Assembly: GCA_036346205.1 (NCBI GenBank)
Contig: JARFJB010000967.1
Location: forward strand, 2,086,001 to 2,150,000
Source of the DNA: Vesta saturnalis
Taxonomy: Eukaryota; Arthropoda; Insecta; Coleoptera; Lampyridae
DNA length: 64,000 nt
Reading direction: 5' to 3'
The notes beneath the pieces are model-generated. The model worked only from the letters and a program-made list of their open reading frames with translations. It was not told where the DNA came from and searched no databases. A program made the translations under genes and the position numbers. This document shows, one piece after another, positions 22,690 through 33,884 of this stretch (positions within the stretch are counted from its first letter, which is position 1; every line of letters starts with the position of its first letter).

Positions 22690-22974
22690 CGCTCGCTATC
22701 TAATCCCCGTTGTTGTTTGTTTACGTTGCGACCCGCCTATCTGACCGGGTCGACCCCTCGGAGACTGATAAAGCCACCTGATTACAACTTTTATATTTAG
22801 TTTCCTTTACTACTTTTTTCCCACTATCTGACCTGAACTTAATTACGCTCGGTACTTTTATCTATAAATCACTATATTTCGGTATTTTAACCACTTTCAC
22901 TGTATTTAATCGCTACGAATATTTCACAACCTGACGAAGCGGATGTGCCCGGTTTGACCGTCGCCGTTATAAAA
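22690..22974. other. Unassigned G+C-richer stretch
   Basis: Contains GACCCGCCTATCTGACCGGG and an A+T-rich tail ending next to the inverted dispersed repeat. No open frame of note. Confidence 0.35.
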
Positions 22975-23345
22975 TGAAGATAATATCTCAAACCAAAAAG
23001 TTATTAAATGAAATCCTGAAAAAATGTACTTTTCAATCAAAAATTTCTTTCTGTTGCTTAAAAAATCCGTGAAACCGTAAAAGATATAAAAAATGTTACT
23101 AGTGGTTTTCTTCAGGACATTTATTGAGAAATAACACGGTACCAAGATTGATTCAATATGTTGAAAACTAACAGAGCTATAAGCGATAACATACACGCTT
23201 GCAAATTCAGACTATAAAGGGGGGGAAACGCTCAAAGGGGAGGTGTGGGGACTTTTGGGAAAATACTCCTCTAGGCAGGTCTCTAATTGTCTCTAATTTC
23301 TTGAGACACAAAACCTTCATTGCCTGGGCTGTTATGACGAATACC
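22975..23345 (-). repeat. Dispersed repeat, copy 2 (inverted relative to 12787-13180)
   Basis: Reverse complement of 12787-13180 with scattered differences. It keeps GCGATAACATACACGCTTGC and CTTTTGGGAAAATACTCCTC. Confidence 0.8.
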
Positions 23346-23415
23346 TTCAAACGTATAGTGTACTTCTTAATTCAGACAAATAATGTGCGTTCTTGCTTTA
23401 CTTGTTTAAATCATA

Positions 23416-25143
23416 CAGGGTGTCCCAACGATAGAGTAAAGTAAGTTTATGCTTAACTAGAATTATTTGTGTAAATATTGTATGGACCATGGGGTAGAGG
23501 TAAGAAGTGTGCATTTTTTAAAATATTGGAAGTTATACAGGGTGTGCCAGAAAAGCAGGACGTGAAAAGTATGATTTTTTAAATAGAACACCCGTATTTG
23601 ATTTTAGTTTTTAATTCTACGTGTCCATACACACATATTTTGTCATACAAAAGATTGGCTGAAAGTTTTAGTTCTTGAGATATTCGCGTTTAAAGATTAT
23701 TATGGTCATTTTCGTGGGGTTGATGAATGGGCAATTATTCCGTTATTTCACAATAAAAAAATTGATATTTCGTGTGAAAAATGAGTGATATTATACTAAC
23801 ATTTAGACCGAGTAGTATTTCTAATTTTCTCAACAGGGTGTTTGTTATAACCATTCAAATTTGAAAATTCTCAAATTAAAAAAATCAGTTTTTTAATTGC
23901 ACACCCTATATATTTTTATTTCATTTTATTCGGGATTAAAAATCTATCATTTTTGTCAAATATATCCTATATCTATCTTTGATAGTTTTCGAGGAATTTC
24001 GATTTTTCTCACTAGCTACGTTACTTACGATACTATCACATTATTGTGGATCGTGGTAGCCTTGGAAAACAATTGCGACGAAATAAAACAAACCACCTAA
24101 GCGAGAATATTAACAGTTTTTATTAATGAGAAACAGTAATTCAATAATTATTCAACATTGCGTCTACTTCAGCGTTATTCGATTCACGTTTGATTTGAGG
24201 TATCACATATCGTCGCTAATGTTCTAGAACTCACTTGGGATTTTCTTGAATATTTAATAATATTTCAAGTTCTTTTTCTTCATTAGCTGCCCTTTTATTA
24301 ACAACTTTACGTTTGAAGTATTTAACACTACCGCTAGAATCAAATCTATCCATCAAATTTTCCAAGCCAACAGTAGTAGGTATTCGACGTTCAGGATATT
24401 TCATTTTGTAGATTCGTTGTGCCAATAAAGGGTTTTTTCAGCCTCGCCCAACACGTATATCATATCAATTAATTCATTCGTCGAATAATCCATAATTGAT
24501 ACAAGAATTGATAACAAGTTAAATACGAAAACGACAAATTTAATATGTGTTTATTTTAACAAGTAGGAAACCTTTGTATCTTAGTAACGCAATTATTATT
24601 TTCCATGGCTACCAAGATCCATGCAATGCAATGTTATCGAAAATAAAGTAGCTAGTGTGAAAAAATCGAAATTACTCGAAAACTATCAATTTGAGAATTT
24701 TCAAATTTAAATGGTTATAACAAACACCCTGTTGAGAAAATTAGAAATACTACTCGGTCTAAACGTTAGTACAATATCACTCATTTTTACACGAAATATC
24801 AATTTTTTATTGTGAAATAACGGAACAATTGCCCATTCATTAACCCCACGAAAATGACCATAATAATCTTTAAACGCGAATATCTCAAGAACTAAAACTT
24901 TCAGCCAATCTTTGTATGACAAAATATGTTTGTATGGACACGTAGAATTAAAACTAAAATCAAATATGGGGTGTTCTATTTAAAAATCATATTTTTCACG
25001 TCCTGCTTTTCTGGCACAACCTGTATAACTTCCAATATTTTAAAAATGCACACTTCTTACCTCTACCCCATGGTCCATACAATATTTACACAAATAATTC
25101 TAGTTAACATAAACTTACTTTACTCTATTGTTGGGACACCCTG
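23416..25143 (-). mobile_element. Third long-arm Tc1/mariner-superfamily element, internally deleted
   Basis: The termini CAGGGTGTCCCAACGATAGA and their mirror are flanked by TA (23414-23415, 25144-25145). The arms match for more than 500 bp (roughly 23416-24080 and 24600-25143). The left arm carries about 95 extra bases near 23885-23980. Between the arms only the first part of a transposase remains (24230-24490, minus strand), so the element could move only with help from another source. Confidence 0.85.
24231..24490 (-). pseudogene. Transposase N-terminal fragment (DUF4817-like HTH)
   Basis: Starts MDYSTNELIDMIYVLGEAEK, then AQRIYKMKYPERRIPTTVGL, and ends EKELEILLNIQENPK with a stop. This is the usual N-terminal helix-turn-helix of insect Tc1/mariner transposases ('..VDMIxxYGEC..A..LYxERFPxRRxPxxxTI'). 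The DDE core is missing altogether, which fits an internal deletion. A single frame change joins the first block to the second. Confidence 0.7.
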
Positions 25144-25145
25144 TA

Positions 25146-25972
25146 CATGTAGGAAGGAAGCGGCAATAGTGTATATATGTCGGTGTTAAATAAAGCGCTA
25201 ATCCGAAACTGAAAATTTTAGATTTTACAGATTATAGTGTACGATTTTACAGACTATTCTAGTAACGAAGTGTTATCATTATCAAGTACACATTAATAGA
25301 CCGAACTAATAGATTTTGCATTTAAATTTCATTTACATTGTGTAATATTTATCGGTATATAATTAAGGGCGTTGTTCATAAAGTAGAAATGTGCACGAAA
25401 ATATTTTCATTACTATAATGTTGTGAGCATGGCATTATCTCTACTCAAACTTTGTAGTAGGAATATACTAACTTAATAATAATCTCCAAAATTTTTGGTC
25501 AATGCTTTAAGTACAGAAAGGTTTCATCATAGAAGTTTATAATCTGTGCTCCATGAATACAATAAAGCACCAAAGACCATTACTTTCAAATTATGATGGA
25601 CATTTAAAAGCATAATACTAAAAAAATTGGCAGAATTATCAGAACTTTAATTTTTAAACGAGCTGTGTATAAAAAAAGCTTAAAGCAATGAATTATTGCT
25701 TTTTATCTGAATACAGCGATTCAATTGCCTCGACTTTTTTGTAATCGAATTACAACGTACAAAATTTAATGACTATGAAAACAAATTAGATCCCAAAATC
25801 GTCGAAAACAAAAATAATTGATAGATTTATATTGGGTAATTAAGTTTATCAAAAACAAGATTTTGAACCTAACATTAACTTTTATAAAGTCATTAATTAA
25901 TGAAAGGAAACTTTAATTTCCTTAGAGATTATTAGAAGGAAAATTATATATCGATTACTCTTTATTTTCTAG
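25146..25972. other. Presumed intron sequence before the receptor exon
   Basis: A+T-rich with no repeat recognised. It ends in TCTTTATTTTCTAG, a good polypyrimidine tract and acceptor for the exon at 25973. Confidence 0.5.
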
Positions 25973-26203
25973 ATACCTACAATTTTCCGACGTTATGGGG
26001 CGACGCGTTGTCACCGGAACAGTTTTTGGAAATAAATTGCACCCTCTTCAACGGAACATGTATCGGGTTACTAAACAATTCTCAAATAAATGGAACTTCG
26101 AATACCACCTTCATAGACGCAACAGGAGAACCACTAACCGATATTATCTTGATGGGAATTTTATCTGTACTTCTCGGTCTTATGATTCTGGTTACTGTTA
26201 TAG
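25973..26203 (+). CDS. Exon of an aminergic GPCR, probably a serotonin receptor (5-HT1/5-HT7-like)
   Basis: A 231-bp exon bordered by TTTTCTAG before 25973 and TAG|GTGAGT after 26203; both ends are phase 1, so it is symmetric. It encodes about 77 residues: an extracellular N-terminus (TYNFPTLWGDALSPEQFLE...) with N-glycosylation sequons NCT, NGT, NNS, NGT and NTT, then a hydrophobic helix GILSVLLGLMILVTVIG that begins near residue 57. A helix ending 'ILVTVIG' followed by Asn is the TM1 signature of insect amine receptors, and the wording is closest to serotonin types. Such receptors signal through G proteins at the plasma membrane. No signal peptide is seen. The next exon (rest of TM1 through TM2) is not found within the window, so the following intron exceeds 37 kb. 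Subtype assignment is tentative. Confidence 0.7.
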
Positions 26204-26529
26204 GTGAGTGAGTTTAATTAAGCTTTTAGGTATAATTTATAGAGTTTTTCGAGAAAAAAAAAGAATCATTCAAAATTTGCACGTTGACTGGAACAGACAA
26301 CTAAAAATAGAAAGACGGTTTAAGTAACTGAATATTCAAGTTTGGGCTTTAATTAATATTTGATGGTGAAATAAATTTAACTATTTACATTTGTTCGTGT
26401 ATTTAAACGGCCAGTTTTTGCGTTTAGTTGATTTATAAGATAATTATATACAGGTACTTTACTTTAATAATTTTTAGGTTCTAAATCTTTGCAGTTATAA
26501 ATCCACTTATTTTATTTTATATTTTTAAT
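26204..26529. other. Start of the presumed long receptor intron
   Basis: Begins with the GTGAGT donor. No repeat or gene recognised. Confidence 0.5.
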
Positions 26530-26835
26530 TGTTAATCAAATTTAGAAGCACTGGCGAGGTTGAAAAATACAGCTCATTTTCAAACAAATAACAAACTGCT
26601 TAGCTTTTGACACGTCAGGCCAATGAATAATGTCTACGTCTACTATCGGTACGTTGATTCCTATAAAATGTAACTCCAAAAAATATTCGCGACTATTTGC
26701 AAAACCCTCGTATGTGCAAAATCAAACAGCTGTTCGGTCAACGACCGACTTACTTCGTAATTACGTTACTTTATAATCTAAAACTTCTTTTAAAATGACT
26801 TGTTGCCTAATAAAAACTTGTATTACTTCAATAAT
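26530..26835 (-). repeat. Dispersed repeat, inverted relative to 44270-44545
   Basis: The reverse complement shares blocks with 44270-44545: GTCGGTCGTTGACCGAAC versus GTCGGTCGTTGATCGAAC, a TTTGCRAATAGTCGC block, and AAGTTTGTTATTTGTT-like sequence further out. Identity is moderate, so this is an old repeat of unknown class. Confidence 0.65.
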
Positions 26836-26839
26836 ATTG

Positions 26840-28908
26840 ATTGCAATATAAATTAATGATACATGGAGGTTGCCACTGCAAAATTATTTGTCGATACTTC
26901 TCATAAAATAAATCAATTACTACAAATTTTCAAAAATATCTAACTTTTCGATTTATTACTTTACGTCAGCAAATCGTAGCACAGTAGTTTCCAATCTCTT
27001 AATAAAGCAGTTACGAACATGAACAATGGTCATATAGTAGGGCATTTACATATTAAATTTTAGTGTAGTTACATAGAAAAACATTAAATTGAGCAATTCT
27101 AAAACAAAAAATCTAAAGAAATAATGATCAAATTCGCTCAGCGCTTGCAAGGCCATTTTATCAATAACTACCGTTTAATCAATACAATGAAAATAATAAA
27201 GATATCGGTAACATAAATTTTGATATACTTGCATAAAATAAACTTTCAATGCGCAACATTGCACAGATAAAAAAATTCAAGATCTTAACAAATAAATCGT
27301 GTGAATGAATACGCTTGATCCTAAAATTGCCTGAAGGGGTTTTCTAAAATAATTTACACGAAAGCAAGCGAATGCATCCCCACATAAACACAAGAAAAAA
27401 ACACACTTTATTATTGTCACCAACAAAATAAAAAATAAAAGTTTACCTTACGTAGCACCAATAACAATAGATTACTCCTCTTCCTTTGGACTACAATATA
27501 ATCGGTCGGACAATGGGTCCACCAAGGCTCTCCATATAAAATTAAAATCCTATTCATATTTACTCGAACTAAATTTATGACAGTTGTTTCAACCAAAAGC
27601 ACACTAATGACTAGTTTTCCATCTTATTTATCGTTAATGCACAAATATGTGATCATACTTGTGAGTATTGCATTATTGACGAAGCGCTCCTTAACGTTAA
27701 TTAATTTACTCTACACTTAATTAAAGTGGCGCCATTTACAGCAAGTTTGTCCTTCATTTGTTTGAGCAACGCGATATACGGGAAACTACCTCTTCAACAG
27801 GAATTCGTTAAATTAATCTTCACAAAAAATATACGTTACAGCAGGTCCATAGAACAAAGGTTAAGCACTTCGGAAAACACGAAACCACTTCTATGTCCAA
27901 AACTGGTCACCATAGACAAACGATACACAACAAAAAATAACTCGGGATGTGGTGAACCAATATGTTATCTCATTTAATGGAAACGGTGATCACTTACTCC
28001 ACGGTAATTTGATACACCCCCAGTATTTAATAACTTATTTCAACCCCATAACTCCCCCTTTCGCATATATTGCGATCACCGCAAACAAACAAAAAACGAG
28101 TCTTGCCCTCTACGGTATCTCTAACAGAACTATTTACTACCTTATTCAGAATTCGCCATCTTCTCTTATAACCCTTTACATCTTACGTAAATCTTCAATA
28201 GCCAATCATAAAAGGATTACTTAAAATTTCAAATTGCGCCAAAAACGAATGAACTCGCGAGCCGAACTGAAGAAAAACATCATGCTGCAAACGGCATGCC
28301 TAAAAGCTACCTCAAGTAACCTGATATGCCTAAGATAGCGAACCTCAACTATAATGAACCTTAAACTAACGTATATAAAACCTAACTCTGTTTAAAACCA
28401 GAACCTTATCAAAAAGAAGACGGCAGTCTGACGGCTTACAATTTAAACTCATAAAAGATGTACTATATAACGTAATAATTTTATACTCAATTTAATTTTA
28501 AAAAACGTATTCCACAGGATGCAATTTCAAATCCCTTTAGCAAAATTCACATAATTTAAAATAACGAAAACATTTATTTACACAAAAACTTTTCTACCAT
28601 TAATCTAATCGTAAACACTAGTATCACCTGCGAGTCAAAGGTAATTTTACAAATAACAATTCCATTTAAACCAAATAAAAAGGTGTTCAAATAAAGCTCG
28701 CAAAAATGTTAAGCTCTTTTAAATTCGAAATTAAAAAAATAGAACAAAACAAACTATCTACCGTATGATCCTTAAAATTTGCACACAGGCTGACAATATA
28801 ATTGTCAAATTGTCTCAGTCACACATATTTAAAAGTAATGTTCGTGAGGTATAAAAATATTAAAAAAAAGACTAAAAACGTGTTTTGATTTTACACAATT
28901 AGTTTTAT
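26840..28908. other. Non-coding, nothing recognised
   Basis: Only chance open frames of under 95 codons. No inverted or direct repeats noticed. Confidence 0.4.
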
Positions 28909-28910
28909 TA

Positions 28911-29040
28911 CACCGTAACTTATAATCCCGTGTAAATAAAATACGCTCGGGCGCAATGAAGCCTGCGTTCAACGAGCACCAATATAAAAATTAAACTCGT
29001 TTGAAAATATTTTATTTCTATGGAATTATAAGTTACGGTG
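28911..29040. mobile_element. 130-bp MITE
   Basis: CACCGTAACTTATAAT at the left end and ATTATAAGTTACGGTG at the right end form perfect 16-bp terminal inverted repeats, with TA on each side (28909-28910, 29041-29042). Too short to code. TA duplication suggests mobilisation by a Tc1/mariner-type transposase. Confidence 0.8.
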
Positions 29041-29041
29041 T

Positions 29042-30296
29042 ATACGTTATCTTGCGGGACCACTCCTGGATGGGTTGCGGATAGCGGTTTTTCGTTCCAG
29101 GGGGTGGAAACCGATTCGGGCGCCACCCAAAGGTTAGCCTCTATTCAGGTGTCCTTGGGGGCCAGTTCTCGGTTTCCAAACGACTGCTGCAGGTGCTACA
29201 GTGGAGGAAAAATTCAGGGTACGGTCGGACGGTGGAAGATGTTCATAAAACAGAATTAATTTGGACGGACGGCGGATAGGAAAAAGACAAAGGTTACAGG
29301 TTTAGGAAAAAGACAAAGGTTACAGGTTCCCTTGACAATCAAAAGCCCTTCACTAATGGGTGATGGTGAATGAATGATTATTGTTCAATAAATACGAGCT
29401 CTTTAGATCTAATTCAACGGCAACGGTTAGAATTTAAATAGACGGTTATCAGTAGCAAAGAAAACTTTACTCTAAGTTTTGAAACAAATTAAATACTTTC
29501 AGATTTAATTATTGAGCGAGTATTTCTTAAGTTAAATTCAATTTAGTAATTTAAAGTAAAGTCTCCTGCCTATTTAACGTATAAGATGCTGGCGGTGGAG
29601 ACCTGGGTAATTTCTGTGTAACCTATGGTCAGTAGTTATTTTAATTAAAATTAAATTAATTATTGCATCAATGCTTATTTCGATATTCAGATATTATTTG
29701 TTATTGCTATCTTAACGTTGTTTGGTCAATATTATAGGCATTATTTCGTACATAAGTCTAATTTTGAATTTCGGAAGTGATTTAATGAACTTATTCTGTC
29801 TATCGTTACAGAATCAAATTTATTCCCAAACGGTAGTTACAGATGGCAAAATTATATTTTAGTATACTTGCGATTGACATGTGTTTCATTTATATACATT
29901 TTTCACTCACAAATGTAATGTTTCATAGTCAAATTTCATTATTTAAAATGCAATTCCAAGAAGTAAGTCAAATAATTTACAAAAACGGTGTTAGTTATTA
30001 ACTATTTTATTAATTTGAAACTGTTTTATACTTATCGGGTTTCAAATTCTATTTTTGAATAATTTGGTGTAGATACTTATCTCTAACTAATATTAATGTA
30101 AATGGTTTTGAGTGTAATTTTCCATTCAACATATGTATTCTAATACAAAATAAATTGTTATTAGTCACGCTGTAATGCGGGACCTAAAAAGAAAATTTGT
30201 ATATACAGTTGACGCAACCTTTTAACTGTTTATTAAGTTTGCTTATCATGAGAAATTTTATTTTGAATATGCAATCTCTAACATTATTGTTAATTT
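29042..30296. other. G+C-richer element remnant then non-coding DNA
   Basis: 29042-29290 is G+C-richer and contains TTCGGGCGCCACC, which on the minus strand reads TGGCGCCCGAA, like a tRNA primer-binding site of an LTR retroelement. 73 bp on there is GGTGCTACAGTGGA; a similar pair (GGGCGCCA, then GGTGGTACAGTGGA) occurs at 62196-62275. The rest is A+T-rich. Confidence 0.35.
29278..29328. repeat. Two tandem 26-bp units
   Basis: AGGAAAAAGACAAAGGTTAC plus AGGTT is present twice in a row. Confidence 0.85.
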
Positions 30297-30345
30297 TATT
30301 AAATACATAAATAAAAAGTTTACCTCGAGTAGGATTTGAACCTAC

Positions 30346-32434
30346 TGTAACGCTCTTTCTTTTACAATGATTAAATTAAAAGGGTTCAATTTAATTTGCC
30401 TCGGTCTAGCTCAAATCGGGTCTTGTCTTAACAAGATGGGGGTGGTTCGTATCTTGGTGCACTGTACACTTTGAATAATACAACAAAACTATTTTAAACG
30501 TATATTACCTATTTTTTTACAAAACTAACAAAATCTAACCTAAATGAAATAAATTATCAACAACAAAACAAATCTTATTTGGTGTTACGCGGGATGTCCT
30601 GGTTAGCAGCGCCCGTTTCGCTGGTCCCCTGTGGACGGTAGTGGTTATTACTGGATCCTGAGCCGTTTCTGTGGAAATATAAATTATTGTGGTCCAATTG
30701 CTGGTGTGTTATGACCCAAAAATCCTACTAATGACGATTTAATTTTGTTTATTACGACCGTTCATGCCTGCCCTGTACACGGTAGCCTGGATTTGTTCAG
30801 GTGGCGCTGTGTAAAATTCTATATATTAGATAAGCCGGGGCAACGATCGCGTTGGTACCTTTAAGCAGGTCAAAGGGAAAATTAATAATTTAAAGTAACC
30901 TTGGTGCGCATGACTATTCTTATACGTGATTTGGCTTTCAGACTGACTGAATATGAGCTCAGTACTTGGAATGCTTTATACAGGACAGGTTAATATTTAC
31001 ATGTTTTAAATGCAAATTGTACGTACGCGTTTAAATATCTACCTTAACTAAACAGGCTGATCTCAGGATTTCTTAATTAATGGAGAACGTATTTACAGTA
31101 ATGAAATGAATATCTAACATTTAATTATTTCCGGAAATAAATGTATTATTTCTTTATTATTAGAAAAACGTCTGTTTTTGTTAAACGCGTATACTTTTCG
31201 TATGAGCGAAACTTCTAACTAACAAATAGAGGGAAGACCGAGTTTATCACGATCTTTTACGTTAGTTATTATTAGAAGATTGCTTCTTTATTAATTGTTA
31301 TAAACGAATTAATCGGAGGCGAGTTTACACGACCTTTTAGGACTGCATGTACTAAATTGAACAATTCTGAGAATTGTTCCCGACGGAATGCAGGTGTTTC
31401 AAGTAAGTTTAATGTAATTTATCACGTAGACGCACCACGGGTTCGTTTTTATATATCTGGAGGATCACGCGGGTGATCTATACGAATGCGGCTTCTGGTA
31501 TTGAGAGTATCTCTAGGTCTAGGCGTCCTTGTTTGTATTACTAATTTTCCTCAGGATGTGGTCGGTGTAATGTATGTGTAATGTATGTGTAATATCTGGT
31601 TAATGGAGAACCCTTTATAAGATTCTGGATCCAGCCCGTCGACTGCTGTACAAAGGGATCTCCAGGTGGAGCGGTAGAATTTGAGCAAGTACCCATCCTG
31701 CCGGTGGAGTAAATGGAAGATGCCTTCAGGGCGTTAGCCCGAAGTAGCAACGTCCTGGTTTGTGTGTATGTGTGCCGAAGGCAACTTCAGGCTATACAGC
31801 CCGTCGTTTCTCTAGGTGTCTGGTGTAATGTTTAAGAAAAGTGGTGCAAAAAAACTTACGTGCTGTTAACCTTAGCGTATCTCAACCAGTAGTTTGATTG
31901 TATAATGCTAATTTACTGGTGACGGCGGCGAAGTAACGCGACTAAAGATACACGCTGGTCCAGGATAAACGGATGCGGTAATCGGCAGGTCGGCGACATA
32001 TACAACGAAACTACCTACGACAGGCGCGCGGTCTGGATCGCGGTTCTGGCTGTTGGAGACGCAAGCGTGTCAGGATAGCGGAGTCGCGAAATAACAAGAA
32101 TAGTAGTCGCGATGAAGTAGAGTAGTCGCGGAAAAATCAGTAGGAAGTAGGATTTCTTCCGGTAGCGCCGCGGTTTTTATAGCTGGGTGGATCCGGCTTC
32201 TATGCAGGGGTCCTCTGGCTGTGATTGGCTGAGGGTTCTCGGACGTAAGAGCATTTGATGCTTTTTAATATCTACGTCGGAGAGGATTGAAATTAATTAT
32301 TTATGGTGCAATATCACGCAATCTATTGTAATTGGTTTTAATTTTAAACAACTTTACCTATCTTGATTACTGTAGGGCAATTAAAAGCATAATTAATTAC
32401 ATACATTTTAGTAAAGTTAAGCTGGATCTTTACA
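30346..32434 (-). repeat. Solo LTR A, 2.09 kb
   Basis: Begins TGTAACGC and ends TTTACA, so TG...CA with short inverted TGTAA/TTACA ends, flanked by the 4-bp duplication CTAC (30342-30345, 32435-32438). Homologous along its length to the 36156-37824 copy (blocks TTTGCCTCGG, GGGGTGGTTCGTA, CGTTTCTG..GAAATATAAA, GTGCAATATC, CTGG.TCTTTACA). No gag or pol. Minus-strand orientation is inferred from a TATA box on that strand. The family is not identified. Confidence 0.85.
32168..32186 (-). promoter_or_regulatory. Putative TATA box of solo LTR A
   Basis: On the minus strand the sequence reads CAGCTATAAAAACCGCGG, about 255 bp into the LTR and followed by G+C-rich sequence. The related LTR has CCTTTATAGACCCGCG at the matching place. 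Confidence 0.45.
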
Positions 32435-32779
32435 CTACGACCTGCACTTTGCTAGAGTACCGTACTAACTAACTGTGCTATCGAAGTACAAGCTCCAATC
32501 GATGTAAATTTTGTCTTTAAGTATGTAGAACTGATATAAATTCTAAATTTATTGAAATAACAATCAAATTACTTATATTAATGGAATGTGAGCCTTGTGG
32601 GCCTGCAATATCGCAAGGATTCACACATACCAAAGCAACTTGGCTAATATTAAATTATAACTTATAGTCATTTATAATACTTAATTCAAATACCTTATCA
32701 TAATTTGACAGTGAGTATAATAATTACTTACGGACTTGATTTCGGTTTTTGTTATTAAATACAGAACGTTTACAGGTTT

Positions 32780-33880
32780 TTCAAGAAGCTTTTATTAGCG
32801 GAGAAGAAGGAAAAAACTAATTTTCACATTATTTAATATTTAGGACTACATGAACTTCTACAGAAAACTATATTAACAAGAAAAAACTATTTAAACTCCT
32901 CTTTATCACTGTCAGAAAGGGCATCCATCGCATGTTGTCTGCGACCAAGCTTCTGTAAAACTTCTTAGAGTCGCTGAGATGTAAGGCAGCAAGTCCAGGA
33001 CATGCTGCTTTTTTCTTCAGAGATTGATACCGGTCCTGTCGACGACTTTGCTGGTTTTAAAATTTGCTCCTGTTTACCCCTTCTTGAGAAATCTACCTTC
33101 CTGAAGGGTTAGTTTTCATCGAATTATGTTTTGAATAAGAGAAGTGATTACCCTTTTGATACCTTAGCCATCTGAAATTCCTCCAATTGATTTTATTTCC
33201 ACCCGCATCAGTCTTGGGATTTATTAAAGCTTCATTCAATAGACCAGAAAAATGATGAAAGTTGTCTCTTTCCAATTCTCTTATAATAAACGGTCTTTTT
33301 TTCCTGTTTGACGTATCAAATTTGCCCAGTCATGGGATGCTCAATTTGTCTATTAAATTTCTTTTTTTGTTCTTCAATTAAACTATGGTGTCACATTCCA
33401 TGTGAGTGTGTCCCGAAATCAGAAACTTATGGTCAATGACTCGTAAATGTTTTGAATCTTGCAACACAACCAAGCACATCGCGGTGACCTAGTTATTCTT
33501 ATTTTGGCCGCCACAGCAGTCGGAATACATTGTTACATGTGGAACATTTTTTCCAAGTCCTTTATTAGAAATTCGTACAGAGATGAACCGATTTCATTGC
33601 CGCCTCTTTTGGCTGTAGCTTCGTGACATAGCAGTAAGCTTGGCCAGTGTCACAAACTTGAATTGTTAAGTTCAATGTCCATAGTTGTCGTTTGTAGAAC
33701 GCATCTGAGTTTTTGATATCGAGCATAGGTAGGCACTGTTGAGGGTCGAAGGTTAAAATGATCTTACCTGGACCATTTTTTAATAATTCTTTGTCTGCAG
33801 ATTTAGATGTCTAGCCGAGATCAGCTTTAAGGTGATGTTTAGTCAATTATTCTTGTAAGTTTTATCTTCTGTCATTTGTA
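32780..33880 (-). pseudogene. Uncharacterised repeat-borne protein with RNase-H-like motif series
   Basis: Minus-strand blocks in order are TFDPQQCLPMLDIKNSD, AFYKRQLWTLNLTIQVC, YSDCCGGQNKNN, SGHTHMECDT, DWANLIRQTGKKDRF and NKINWRNFRWLRY. They occur at the expected spacing for a high-copy family of uncharacterised proteins found in many insects and other animals. The conserved Asp in FDxQQC, YSDxCGGQNKN and ECD, in that order, resembles the catalytic Asp series of RNase-H-fold transposases and integrases; this functional reading is inference. Frame changes and stops (for example after CTNF and before ASHDWANL) kill this copy. I see no flanking terminal repeats. Confidence 0.6.
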
Positions 33881-33884
33881 TTTG

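Larger units (their letters stand above)
30297..32672 (-). mobile_element. tRNA-derived SINE copy, split by a solo LTR
   Basis: Two pieces of one minus-strand SINE: 30297-30345 (A+T tail and the 3' part of the tRNA-like region ending at GAACCTAC) and 32435-32672 (CTACGACCTGCACTTTGC onward to the unique head). Removing 30346-32438 joins them exactly, with CTAC as the duplicated target. The same SINE occurs at 48775-48955, 50056-50338 and 50340-50565. Confidence 0.85.

Noticed and set aside
25995..26207. Alternative 70-codon frame (MGRRVVTGTVFG...) over the receptor exon
   Set aside because: It is the shadow of the GPCR frame, which has the membrane helix, sequons and matching splice phase.
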